NCBI GenBank assembly: GCA_949155365.1 | Contig: CASCUT010000007.1 | Location: 1 to 64,000 of the forward strand | Length of the DNA stretch: 64,000 bases | Origin: an uncultured Clostridia bacterium | GTDB taxonomy: Bacteria; Bacillota; Clostridia; TANB77; CAG-508 | Direction of reading: 5' to 3' | Part shown: one piece after another, positions 36,565 through 43,436 of the stretch | Layout of the letters: every line of letters starts with the position of its first letter | Numbering within the stretch: position 1 is the first letter of the stretch | Notes under the pieces: model-generated | Databases searched by the model: none | The model's input: the letters and a program-made list of their open reading frames with translations, nothing else | What the model was told of the DNA's origin: nothing | Translations under genes and position numbers: made by a program

Positions 36565-37134
36565 TCAATTATATTTTTCTAAAATTGGTTTGAAATATTT
36601 TTCTTCCCATTCTTCTCTACATTTTATTGCATCTTCTTTTTTATCAAAAGATTTACTATATGTTTTGCCCTGAAAACTAATTTTGGCAATCCATTTTTTT
36701 GTTGAAGTACGCTGATATACTCCTCTTCTACCACTTGAATTATTTTTAAATAAAGTTTGCGATTTTATATTTGATAAGCTAGTATTTTCTTTGAAATTCT
36801 CTTTTCTATAATTATTTAATATTTTATTAGCATTGTTTTTTATGAAATCTTTGTTTAAACAACCACAACTCTGAGTGTGACCATTTATTAAACTAGCCGT
36901 TGTAACCCAAACTTCATTGCCACAATCACATTTGCATAGCCATGAATATCTTTTATTAATACTTTTAGAATATAAGGCAGTTAATCTACCAAATTTTTGC
37001 CCAGTTATATTTTTTTGTTTGGAAGATAATACTTTCTTCACTTGTTCTAATCTACATTCATTAGAACAATAAACTGCATCTTTTTTATAATTTTTAAATT
37101 GTTTTTCACAATTTTTACATATATGTGCGTACAT
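36565..37134 (-). CDS. Zinc-finger/AP2-domain protein, homing-endonuclease-related
   Basis: 189 aa. N-terminal zinc knuckles (CKNCEKQFKNY, YCSNECR), a second Cys region CKCDCGNEVWVTTASLINGH with SCGC, and a C-terminal AP2/ERF-like DNA-binding domain SGRRGVYQRTSTKKWIAKIS, FQGKTYSKSFDKKEDAIKCR. AP2 domains in phages are mostly joined to HNH homing nucleases; no HNH active site is evident, so this may be a nuclease-less relative or regulator. Stand-alone position between terminators suggests a mobile cargo gene. Confidence 0.75.
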   Translation of the reverse strand: MYAHICKNCEKQFKNYKKDAVYCSNECRLEQVKKVLSSKQKNITGQKFGRLTALYSKSINKRYSWLCKCDCGNEVWVTTASLINGHTQSCGCLNKDFIKNNANKILNNYRKENFKENTSLSNIKSQTLFKNNSSGRRGVYQRTSTKKWIAKISFQGKTYSKSFDKKEDAIKCREEWEEKYFKPILEKYN

Positions 37135-37188
37135 AGAAACCTCCTAAAACGGAAATCATTCTACTATATTTATATTAATCTCATTATA

Positions 37189-37470
37189 TTATTTTTTAAT
37201 AGCTACAACTGTATCTGCTTCAACATTTTTAAATTGTCCATCTTCTACATAAATACCACCATGTTGATACACATCATAACCGTTTTCTTCAAATAAGTCA
37301 ATTAACATTTGGTTTAATTCAAAAGTTAGTTCAATGTCTAATTCTCCTTCTTCGTTTTTACATTCGTCTAAGTAATCAAATCCGTTTAAATCAATAACAA
37401 TTTTGTTTTCATTTTCTGCCATTTCAATATGTCCTTCGTAAGCTTGTTTTACTAATAATTCTTTATTCAT
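37189..37470 (-). CDS. Hypothetical protein of the conversion segment
   Basis: 93 aa, acidic: NKIVIDLNGFDYLDECKNEE, LTFELNQMLIDLFEENGYDV, YQHGGIYVEDGQF. Driven by the promoter/operator at 37532-37560. AAGGAG before the start. Unrecognised. Confidence 0.6.
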   Translation of the reverse strand: MNKELLVKQAYEGHIEMAENENKIVIDLNGFDYLDECKNEEGELDIELTFELNQMLIDLFEENGYDVYQHGGIYVEDGQFKNVEADTVVAIKK

Positions 37471-37531
37471 AACTAATCTCCTTTATCGAGTGCGTTGCTC
37501 TTGCTAACGTCTTATCTCTTAACTTAAATAT

Positions 37532-37560
37532 AGTATATCATACGTATATACGTAAGTCAA
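37532..37560 (-). promoter_or_regulatory. Promoter with 14-bp palindromic operator in spacer
   Basis: On the minus strand: TTGACT (37560-37555), 17-bp spacer, TATACT (37537-37532). The spacer holds the perfect palindrome TACGTATATACGTA (37541-37554). The same arrangement is repeated at 37973-38001. Directs the gene at 37189-37470. Confidence 0.8.
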
Positions 37561-37570
37561 TACTTTTTTA

Positions 37571-37750
37571 TTATTTTTTTAAATATTTTTTAATTTGTTC
37601 TATTACAAAGCCGTTTATATTTTTATCTTCTTCATCCAGCTTACTTTTAAATTCTACAAATAGATCTTTATCAATTTTTATAAGTCTAGTAACTTTAGTT
37701 TCTTTTTCTTTTTCCCACTCTTTTTTATAATCTCTTTTATTGTTTCCCAT
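37571..37750 (-). CDS. Ribbon-helix-helix-like small protein
   Basis: 59 aa. A basic N-terminus (NNKRDYKKEWEKEKE) is followed by VTRLIKIDKDLFVEFKSKLD and INGFVIEQIKKYLKK, a strand-helix-helix layout as in Arc/CopG proteins. Start ATG 37750 behind GAGGAATT. Lying between the two TACGTATATACGTA operators, it is the best candidate for the repressor that binds them. Confidence 0.6.
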   Translation of the reverse strand: MGNNKRDYKKEWEKEKETKVTRLIKIDKDLFVEFKSKLDEEDKNINGFVIEQIKKYLKK

Positions 37751-37827
37751 AAAAATTCCTCCTCTTGATTTTTTTTATAGTATCATATATAATATTTATA
37801 TACAAGAGAGAGGAGACCTCTCTCAAG

Positions 37828-37947
37828 TTATTGCAAGTCTTGTAAGATTAATTTAATCTGTTCACGATTATGTTGTCGTCTTAACAAGTCTTGTCTTTGT
37901 GCTTGTCTATGTGCGAAATAGATAAGCACTTTTTTTATTAACCACAT
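37828..37947 (-). CDS. Very small basic amphipathic protein
   Basis: 39 aa, MWLIKKVLIYFAHRQAQRQD then LLRRQHNREQIKLILQDLQ. It starts at ATG 37947 behind GAGGTGAGG, a strong RBS. First gene after the 37973-38001 promoter, upstream of the RHH-like gene. Hydrophobic/basic N-terminus and Gln/Arg helix; function unknown. Confidence 0.5.
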   Translation of the reverse strand: MWLIKKVLIYFAHRQAQRQDLLRRQHNREQIKLILQDLQ

Positions 37948-37972
37948 ATGCCTCACCTCACTTTCTATATTT

Positions 37973-38001
37973 ATTATAACATACGTATATACGTAAGTCA
38001 A
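37973..38001 (-). promoter_or_regulatory. Second promoter with the same palindromic operator
   Basis: On the minus strand: TTGACT (38001-37996), 17-bp spacer containing TACGTATATACGTA (37982-37995), TATAAT (37978-37973). Identical over the -35 and operator to the copy at 37532-37560. Serves the 39-aa and RHH-like genes. The 195 bp on to 38199 hold no gene. Confidence 0.8.
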
Positions 38002-38198
38002 TACTTTTTTGAAAAATAATTGAAAACTTTAAAAATATTGAAATTAAGCTATTTTTGAGACATAAAAGCATATTGATTAAAAATAAAAATGGCTTAAAAT
38101 TGATTGTAAAAGGTCAGTTTTTTTAAAATTGTAAAATAATATTGAAATTATGTTACTGATATGATATAAATGTGATACAAGAAAGGAGTAATCATTAA

Positions 38199-39023
38199 AT
38201 GTCTAGTCAAGATGAAAATAATACAACAGATGAAAGAGTAAAAAGTTTTGAATGGAAATTCTGGATATTCGCAGTAATAATAATTGCATTAGTACTATTA
38301 TTACCATTTATATATCCTATTTTTGCTAAAGTATTAATAAAAATAGGAGCTTTTAAAGAAATAGATGAAATATCGAAATCTATAAGTATATTTAAAGAAT
38401 TTTATTGGATAATAATATCAGGAATAGTAGTTGCAATCATATTATATTTTACACATAACAAAGAATTTTTGCAAAAGATATTGTCGAGTGTAAGTAGTAT
38501 AGCAGTAAAAAATGGAGACAATGAATTATTGCTTAAATTTATGCAAGATGGATATAAAAAAGAGGTAAAAGATAATATAGAAGATTCAAAAAAACAAGCG
38601 AAAGAACTATTGAGCAATTTGTCAAAATATGGAGAACAGTTAAGTCTAGTGACAAAGATAGAAAGTACAGAAAACAAAGAAAATAGAGAAATTGAAAAAA
38701 TAAAAGAAGAACGAGATAATATGAGGATATTTGTAGTAGATAGAATTACGAACAAATGTTGTAAGAATATATTGAAAAAAATATCAAGTAATGGTAAAAT
38801 AGAAGTAGAAAAATTTAGAGAAGAGTTAGAAAATTATTATAAAAAAAGTATAAAAAATATACACGGAAAAAAGAAAGAAACATATATTATAAATAAAGTG
38901 AATGAGTTGTTAAGTAATTTAAAATATTTAAATATAATAGAATACTCAGAAGATGATAACTATATAATATTAACAAAAGACGGAATGGAGTTTGTTAATA
39001 GTTGTTTGGAAGGAGTTGGTTAA
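38199..39023 (+). CDS. Two-span membrane protein, putative toxin partner of Panacea antitoxin
   Basis: 274 aa. Spans at about 22-45 and 68-90, then a long cytoplasmic coiled coil (about 110-180) and a C-terminal winged-helix-like end (NGKIEVEKFREELENYYKKS, NELLSNLKYLNIIEYSEDDN). AAAGGAG upstream. One base separates its stop from the next ATG. Its pairing with a DUF4065/Panacea gene suggests a toxin or immunity effector acting at the membrane; this is inferred from context. Confidence 0.6.
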   Translation: MSSQDENNTTDERVKSFEWKFWIFAVIIIALVLLLPFIYPIFAKVLIKIGAFKEIDEISKSISIFKEFYWIIISGIVVAIILYFTHNKEFLQKILSSVSSIAVKNGDNELLLKFMQDGYKKEVKDNIEDSKKQAKELLSNLSKYGEQLSLVTKIESTENKENREIEKIKEERDNMRIFVVDRITNKCCKNILKKISSNGKIEVEKFREELENYYKKSIKNIHGKKKETYIINKVNELLSNLKYLNIIEYSEDDNYIILTKDGMEFVNSCLEGVG

Positions 39024-39024
39024 A

Positions 39025-39465
39025 ATGGAAAACATATATGAAATAGCAAGATATTTTTTAAGCAAAAACCCTTTTCTAACTGTTAAGCAAGTTCAAAAAT
39101 TAGTATATTATGCATATAGTTGGTATATTGTTAATAACAATACAGATAGGAACAGTATAATCAACAGGTTATGTGCTGAGCATCCCGAAGCATGGGTGCA
39201 TGGGCCAGTTTTTTATGATTTATATGAAGAAATGACATATCGTAGACAATATTTTGAACAAGATAGAAAAATTGATTTAAATATAAATACAAAAAGTTTC
39301 TTAGATATTATATATAATGTATACGGGAAATATACAGGAAATCAACTTGAGGATATGACACATAATGAAGCACCGTGGATAATAGCACGAAGCGGATTAG
39401 CACCAAATGAGAGAAGTAGAAGACAATTAGATGATGCACAAATATATGAATATTTTGCAAATTAA
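39025..39465 (+). CDS. Panacea/SocA-like (DUF4065) antitoxin
   Basis: 146 aa from ATG 39025 (AAGGAG 9 bases upstream). IARYFLSKNPFLTVKQVQKL, VYYAYSWYIVNN, AEHPEAWVHGPVFYDLYEEM, then DMTHNEAPWIIARSG match the DUF4065 'lT.lKLqKLlYYaq.w.La...plf...eAW.hGPV...ly' pattern and its closing 'H.e.pW..ar'. Panacea proteins are antitoxins for many unrelated toxins. Located in the conversion segment of the prophage. Confidence 0.85.
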   Translation: MENIYEIARYFLSKNPFLTVKQVQKLVYYAYSWYIVNNNTDRNSIINRLCAEHPEAWVHGPVFYDLYEEMTYRRQYFEQDRKIDLNINTKSFLDIIYNVYGKYTGNQLEDMTHNEAPWIIARSGLAPNERSRRQLDDAQIYEYFAN

Positions 39466-39467
39466 AG

Positions 39468-39491
39468 AAAGACTAGCAATAGTCTTTTTTT
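39468..39491 (+). terminator. Short terminator after the Panacea gene
   Basis: AAAGACT pairs with AGTCTTT, followed by eight T. Ends the two-gene operon. Confidence 0.75.
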
Positions 39492-39575
39492 TATCTGTCA
39501 AATTTCGACACACAAAACAATAAAAACATGCTATAATACAAATAAGACAGTAAGAATAGAAATGATAGAAAAGGG

Positions 39576-39611
39576 GAAGAAGAGCTAGTACGATCTAGTT
39601 CTTCTTTTTTT
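39576..39611 (+). terminator. Terminator-like hairpin with T-tract
   Basis: GAAGAAGAGCTAG pairs with CTAGTTCTTC (one bulge region) and seven T follow. It precedes the XRE/Spo0E pair; it may end a short transcript started near 39530 (TTGCAA/TATAAT-like words), so a small RNA or attenuator is possible. Confidence 0.6.
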
Positions 39612-39695
39612 TATGCAAATTTTACGATATCCACCATAGTGGACGATATGTATGATTTAATGATTAAAGTACATACTAAATTTTGTGGTGGTAAA

Positions 39696-39905
39696 ATGAA
39701 AGTAAAACTATGTATAAAAGAAGTTCGAGAGCGATTCGGCTATACTTTAAAAGAGATGTCAAAAATAACGGGAATTTCAAGTTCTCATCTTAACTATTTA
39801 GAGAAAGGCGAAAGAAGGGCTACAATAGATGTACTATGTCAAATTGCAGAAAAATTGTATATTGACGAAAAAGAATTATATACAAAAGAAGGGAATAAAA
39901 GATGA
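39696..39905 (+). CDS. XRE-family regulator upstream of Spo0E-like gene
   Basis: 69 aa from ATG 39696 (GGTGGTAAA upstream; a GTG at 39639 would add 19 residues without RBS). Helix-turn-helix: IKEVRERFGYTLKEMSKITG, ISSSHLNYLEKGERRATIDV. Overlaps the next gene by ATGA, so both form one unit; probably regulates it. Confidence 0.8.
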   Translation: MKVKLCIKEVRERFGYTLKEMSKITGISSSHLNYLEKGERRATIDVLCQIAEKLYIDEKELYTKEGNKR

Positions 39906-40264
39906 TATATTTAGATGTAGCAAAAGAAATAGAAAGAAAAAGAAAGAAATTACATGAAAGTATAAAAGAGAATGGAATCGACTCAGAAAAAACAAGAAAA
40001 ATAAGTGTAGAAATTGATAATTTATTAAATGAGTATTATAAAAAAGAAAAGCAATATGATGAAGAGAATACAATGTTAGCTTTTTATAGAGAATCGTTAC
40101 AAGAGCTAAGAAATTTGACGATAGATTTAGGAAGTTTTCCAACCACGCAAGTCTGGAACAATTATGCAATGAAAAATAATTGTTTAAATAACGTTTCAAT
40201 CGAATACATATCAGGACTAAATTGGCATAAATTAAGAACAAGAATATTATCAGAAATTTCATAA
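39902..40264 (+). CDS. Spo0E-like aspartyl-phosphatase-type protein with C-terminal extension
   Basis: 120 aa. Residues 5-50 (AKEIERKRKKLHESIKENGI, KISVEIDNLLNEYYKK) match the Spo0E family, including the signature SxxxD as SVEID. Spo0E proteins dephosphorylate Spo0A-P and delay sporulation. The C-terminal 70 residues (LQELRNLTIDLGSFPTTQVW, ISGLNWHKLRTRILSEIS) are not part of Spo0E; they look like a small helical domain. In a prophage this suggests control of host sporulation, or a domain borrowed for another partner. Confidence 0.6.
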   Translation: MIYLDVAKEIERKRKKLHESIKENGIDSEKTRKISVEIDNLLNEYYKKEKQYDEENTMLAFYRESLQELRNLTIDLGSFPTTQVWNNYAMKNNCLNNVSIEYISGLNWHKLRTRILSEIS

Positions 40265-40621
40265 AAAAAATTTTAAAAAATTTTTCGTAGTGTTTTCAAG
40301 CATTACGAGATTTTTTTGTCGAAAGCGGGTTTGACAGGGGTTTGAGGGCTATATATAATATTTTTATAAAAAATGTCGAAAGACGCAGAAGGATATTGAC
40401 AAAAGCAAAAATAAACAATATAGTTAATATTGACTAAAAAAGAAAAACTTTTCGACATCGACGAACTTCGACTTAATGAAGTAAAAAAATATGTTATAGT
40501 ACAAAAAGAGAGATAGCTCGACGGCAATCGAAACTATCTCAAAAGAGTATATACTAAGCACATATATACAATTAAAGTATATACTCTCAAGACTAAAATG
40601 TCAAATTTGGGAGGTATTAAA
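40265..40621. other. 357-bp non-coding region with TCGA-rich words and hairpins
   Basis: No credible ORF. TCGA occurs repeatedly in CGAAAG, TCGACA and CTTCGACTT contexts (about 40318, 40375, 40456-40473, 40518-40530). A hairpin GAGATAG/CTATCTC lies near 40510-40540 and a 12-bp inverted repeat AGAGTATATACT / AGTATATACTCT at 40544-40555 and 40576-40587. Position next to attR suggests recombination arm sites or a regulated leader for the next gene. Confidence 0.45.
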
Positions 40622-40840
40622 ATGAAAAATGAAGAAATTATTGAGGAAATTGTAAAGGAAAGAATTAGAGAAAATGAAAAAATATTTGATATAGAAGAAT
40701 TAAAATTAATTAATAATAATTTTAATGTAGTAATAAAGATATATTTGCTAGGAATTTTAGATAATTACGATGTCAATAATGATGTCAATAATAATATACA
40801 ATCAATAAAACTGTTGGAAACAAAGGAATATAAGTGTTAG
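40622..40840 (+). CDS. Small acidic protein next to attR
   Basis: 72 aa from ATG 40622 behind GGGAGG. IIEEIVKERIRENEKIFDIE, then FNVVIKIYLLGILDNY. Helical, with an Asn/Asp repeat near the C-terminus. This short ORF type commonly stands beside the att site in Clostridia prophages; function unknown. Confidence 0.55.
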   Translation: MKNEEIIEEIVKERIRENEKIFDIEELKLINNNFNVVIKIYLLGILDNYDVNNDVNNNIQSIKLLETKEYKC

Positions 40841-40847
40841 AAATGGT

Positions 40848-40895
40848 AGTTTCCTAAACTGCAGGTCGGGGGTTCGAATCCCTTTTGGCACACCA
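40848..40895 (+). repeat. attR core (48-bp direct repeat with 1068-1115)
   Basis: Identical to the 3' part of tRNA-Arg(CCT); here it is a lone half tRNA, the original bacterial end displaced by prophage insertion. Followed by a weak hairpin and then by host/older element DNA. Confidence 0.95.
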
Positions 40896-41016
40896 AAAGA
40901 AAAGCCGTCATATCAATGTATATGACAGTTTTTTTATTAGAATTTTAAAGTAAATATTTTTAATATTTTAAACATTTTTAATAGTTTGGTGTGTCAAAAA
41001 GTGTGTCAGAAATGTG

Positions 41017-41175
41017 TCAAGATTTCAAGTAAGAATTTAATGAATTTAAAGAATTTTCTTTTTGTGCATCTAAGTGGGTATAAATATCATAGACCATATC
41101 TGCAGAAGAATGTCCCATTAAATTTTGAGCTTCTTTAATACCGATTCCTGCATAATATAACATAGCACAAAATGT
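41017..41175 (-). pseudogene. C-terminal remnant of an older tyrosine integrase
   Basis: On the minus strand 41175-41017 encodes TFCAMLYYAGIGIKEAQNLM, GHSSADMVYDIYTHLDAQKE and a short tail to TGA. This is closely similar to the intact integrase's end (SFCTMLYYCGVGIKEAQELM, GHSSADMVYDIYTHLDNTKG), same orientation and same distance to an att core. Upstream of it the coding match stops. It shows that a related element used this tRNA before and has decayed. Confidence 0.85.
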
Positions 41176-41369
41176 TATCATGGATTATTGCGTTGTCTTA
41201 TAATAACATAAATAAACATTTACAAGGAAAGAACTGGTGAATGCCAATTCTTTTTGTTTTAACATGAAATGGGAAAAACGAAAAGAATAGGGAAGTTATA
41301 TTGACTATGAAAAGGTATTATGTTATACTTGCGATGTTACTAAAAAGTCGAGTAGAAAGGAGAAAAAAT

Positions 41370-41576
41370 ATGGTATATTTTTTTAGAGCAAAGATACGGG
41401 AGATGCCAGTGGGCTTAGAAGGAGCAATCGAATGTGAGCCAATAAAAAGTTGTGATATGTTTGAAAAAATAATGCAGGATTTAAAACAAAATATAATGGA
41501 ATACGTAGAGGAAAAATATCCACAGGAAATATTTCAAGAAGATGAAATTTCAATTCAAGCATTCAATCGTTTATAA
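41370..41576 (+). CDS. Small conserved host protein; contains the only CGG read in frame
   Basis: 68 aa from ATG 41370 (GAAAGGAG 8 bases upstream). VYFFRAKI-CGG-EMPVGLEGAIE, then FEKIMQDLKQNIMEYVEEKY. The CGG at 41397 is followed by GAG; skipping a base here would end translation after a few codons, so triplet reading (Arg or another residue) is required. Acidic protein of unknown function, with its own terminator. Confidence 0.6.
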   Translation: MVYFFRAKIREMPVGLEGAIECEPIKSCDMFEKIMQDLKQNIMEYVEEKYPQEIFQEDEISIQAFNRL

Positions 41577-41579
41577 TAG

Positions 41580-41614
41580 AAATCCCCAGATGACATATGT
41601 TCTCTGGGGATTTT
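41580..41614 (+). terminator. Intrinsic terminator
   Basis: AAATCCCCAG pairs with CTGGGGATTT. It lies directly after the 68-aa gene. Confidence 0.85.
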
Positions 41615-41750
41615 AGGAGTAAAATAGATAGAAAACAATAAATTTAAAGTAGAATTACTTGAAAATAATTCAAGAAAATGTTAATATGATTAAGATAGTA
41701 TGTTTTAAAATTTTACAATCAATAAAAAAATACAGATGGGTAGAGGAAAA

Positions 41751-42206
41751 ATGAAAGAAGCATGGATGAAAGAGGCACTAAAAGAAGCGAAAAAGGCCTA
41801 TGAAAAAGAAGAAGTTCCAGTAGGAGCTGTTATTGTAAAAGAGGGAAAAATAATAGCAAGAGCACACAATTTAAAAGAAGGTAAACATGACACAACATGC
41901 CATGCAGAACTATTAGCCATCCAAAAAGCAAGTAAAAAATTAAATGCATGGCGATTGGAAAATTGTGAAATGTATGTTACACTAGAACCTTGTTCCATGT
42001 GTGCAGGAGCATTAATTCAATCTAGAATGAAAAAAGTATATATAGGAACCATGGACTATAAAACAGGAGCCTGTGGAAGTGTATACAACTTGCTAGAAGA
42101 TTATACTTTTAATCATAAAGTAGAATACGAAACAGGAATTTTAAAAGAAGAATGCGAAACGATATTACAAGACTTTTTTAAAGAATTAAGAAAAAAGAAA
42201 AAATAA
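41751..42206 (+). CDS. tadA: tRNA adenosine(34) deaminase
   Basis: 151 aa from ATG 41751 (AGAGG upstream). Cytidine deaminase fold: DTTCHAELLAIQKASKK with the zinc His and catalytic Glu, TLEPCSMCAGALIQSRMKKV with the two zinc Cys. It makes inosine at position 34 of tRNA-Arg(ACG), which then reads CGU, CGC and CGA but not CGG. This matters for the CGG anomaly of the window. Confidence 0.93.
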   Translation: MKEAWMKEALKEAKKAYEKEEVPVGAVIVKEGKIIARAHNLKEGKHDTTCHAELLAIQKASKKLNAWRLENCEMYVTLEPCSMCAGALIQSRMKKVYIGTMDYKTGACGSVYNLLEDYTFNHKVEYETGILKEECETILQDFFKELRKKKK

Positions 42207-42247
42207 CATTAGGAATAAAAGGACAAAGTTAGAATATAAATAAATAA

Positions 42248-42340
42248 GGAGACGTATCGAAGTGGTCATAACGAGGCTGTCTCGAAAACAGTTAGCCGTG
42301 TAAAAACGGCCCGTGGGTTCGAATCCCACCGTCTCCGCCA
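42248..42340 (+). tRNA. tRNA-Ser (anticodon CGA)
   Basis: 93-nt type II tRNA: acceptor GGAGACG/CGTCTCC, long variable arm (GCCGTGTAAAAACGGC), T-loop TTCGAAT, encoded GCCA end, anticodon loop CTCGAAA giving CGA (reads UCG). Typical neighbour of tadA and the SRP RNA in Bacillota. Confidence 0.93.
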
Positions 42341-42378
42341 TAACAACAAAAGAAAAAGGGAGGTACGAAAAAGCCAAA

Positions 42379-43122
42379 ATGGGAGAAACAAGAAAAAAAG
42401 AAAAAATAAAAGCATGTATTGCCATAGCGGTAATTGTACTTGCCATTATCCTAACGGGAATTATCAGTATGAAATACCAGGTAGAAGGGGAAACGAATAT
42501 GCCATACACCCTTTCTAAAATTATGATTGTTAGTACCGCAGAAGGCGTGCATCAAGAAGGGGCACAAGAAAAATGGAATTTATCGGTATTTCAAAATAAT
42601 GATATCTATTTTTCAATTGAAAAGGGAAAAAATAATAAAGAAGAACTATTAGAAAGCATTTCAATAGAAAATATAAAAATTACAAAACAACCTAGTCTAG
42701 GAGAAATAAAAACCTATATGCCAAATAGTTCAGAAGGAAGACTGTTTACGTATAGTGAAGAAACCATTTTACCAGAGCAAAAAATCACCTATAGAGGAGC
42801 AAATAAAAGCAATAGCAAAACACTAGAGATAGGAAACCAAGGAGGAACAGCAGTCCTTCGTTTTTCAAACACAGGAATTGGAAATTATATATCAAACGAA
42901 GAGGAAGAAATAAAACACGATGGAAGTTTAATAAAGAAAACAGGAGCCCAAATACAAGAGTTACAGTTTGAAGTAAATTTTGATTTTATCATACAGTTAA
43001 AACATAAAAGTTATGTTTCTAACATTTCTTTAACATTACCTTGTGGAGAGAATTTATTAGAAGAAGGCACTTGTAGTGAAGAGATAGCAAACGAATTTGT
43101 ATTTAAAAGAGATACAAAATAA
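42379..43122 (+). CDS. Single-span exported protein of unknown function
   Basis: 247 aa from ATG 42379; the longer reading frame from 42313 starts inside the tRNA and is rejected. A basic N-terminus is followed by one span (IKACIAIAVIVLAIILTGII). The external part is beta-rich (MPYTLSKIMIVSTAEGVHQE, WNLSVFQNNDIYFSIEKGKN, FEVNFDFIIQLKHKSYVSNI). No known domain recognised. Shine-Dalgarno GGGAGG is rather far (13 bases). Confidence 0.65.
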   Translation: MGETRKKEKIKACIAIAVIVLAIILTGIISMKYQVEGETNMPYTLSKIMIVSTAEGVHQEGAQEKWNLSVFQNNDIYFSIEKGKNNKEELLESISIENIKITKQPSLGEIKTYMPNSSEGRLFTYSEETILPEQKITYRGANKSNSKTLEIGNQGGTAVLRFSNTGIGNYISNEEEEIKHDGSLIKKTGAQIQELQFEVNFDFIIQLKHKSYVSNISLTLPCGENLLEEGTCSEEIANEFVFKRDTK

Positions 43123-43217
43123 AGAAAAAACAGAACGACTAAGAGCTAGTAATTCTTTTTAGGTAGACAATTCTACAAAAGAGATAAAAGAAGTCACAGT
43201 AAAAATAAAAAAAATAC

Positions 43218-43246
43218 TTGCCAAGCAAGTGAAATAAGTATATAAT
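43218..43246 (+). promoter_or_regulatory. Sigma-70 promoter for the SRP RNA
   Basis: TTGCCA (43218-43223), 17-bp spacer, TATAAT (43241-43246). Lies about 30 bp before the SRP RNA 5' end. Confidence 0.75.
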
Positions 43247-43277
43247 ACGGAAGGTATAAGAAAGAGATTTATTTCTG

Positions 43278-43370
43278 TATGGAGGATAATTCAATATAAG
43301 CCTATGAACTTTGTCAGGTCCGGAAGGAAGCAGCAATAAGTAGTCCCTTATGTGTGAAGTATCTTCCATA
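43278..43370 (+). ncRNA. ffs: Small bacterial signal recognition particle RNA
   Basis: The conserved domain IV core GTCAGGTCCGGAAGGAAGCA is present (43313-43332), and the ends TATGGAGGATA / TATCTTCCATA pair over 11 bp. Length about 93 nt, the small type without Alu domain. Scaffold for Ffh in co-translational targeting. Located directly before dnaX as in many Bacillota. Confidence 0.93.
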
Positions 43371-43436
43371 GAGAAATAAAATCAAACTCTTATACCTTTT
43401 TCAAAAGAAAGAAAATAGTTCTACGGAGGTGAAAAA

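Larger units (their letters stand above)
1068..40895. mobile_element. Complete siphovirus-type prophage in tRNA-Arg(CCT)
   Basis: Bounded by identical 48-bp att cores. It contains integrase, repressor region, replication genes, P27-type TerS, TerL, portal, ClpP-like protease, HK97 capsid, connector genes, tail tube, long tape measure, Dit/Tal, fibre, XhlA/holin/endolysin and a conversion segment. All structural modules are present. Eleven genes, however, are readable only with a +1 shift (twelve CGG sites on ten genes, plus the T7 run in rusA), so the element is intact only if the host decodes those sites. Confidence 0.95.

Noticed and set aside
42313..42378. N-terminal extension of the exported protein beginning in tRNA-Ser
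   Set aside because: It would start inside the tRNA 3' end; ATG 42379 gives a normal basic-plus-membrane N-terminus.
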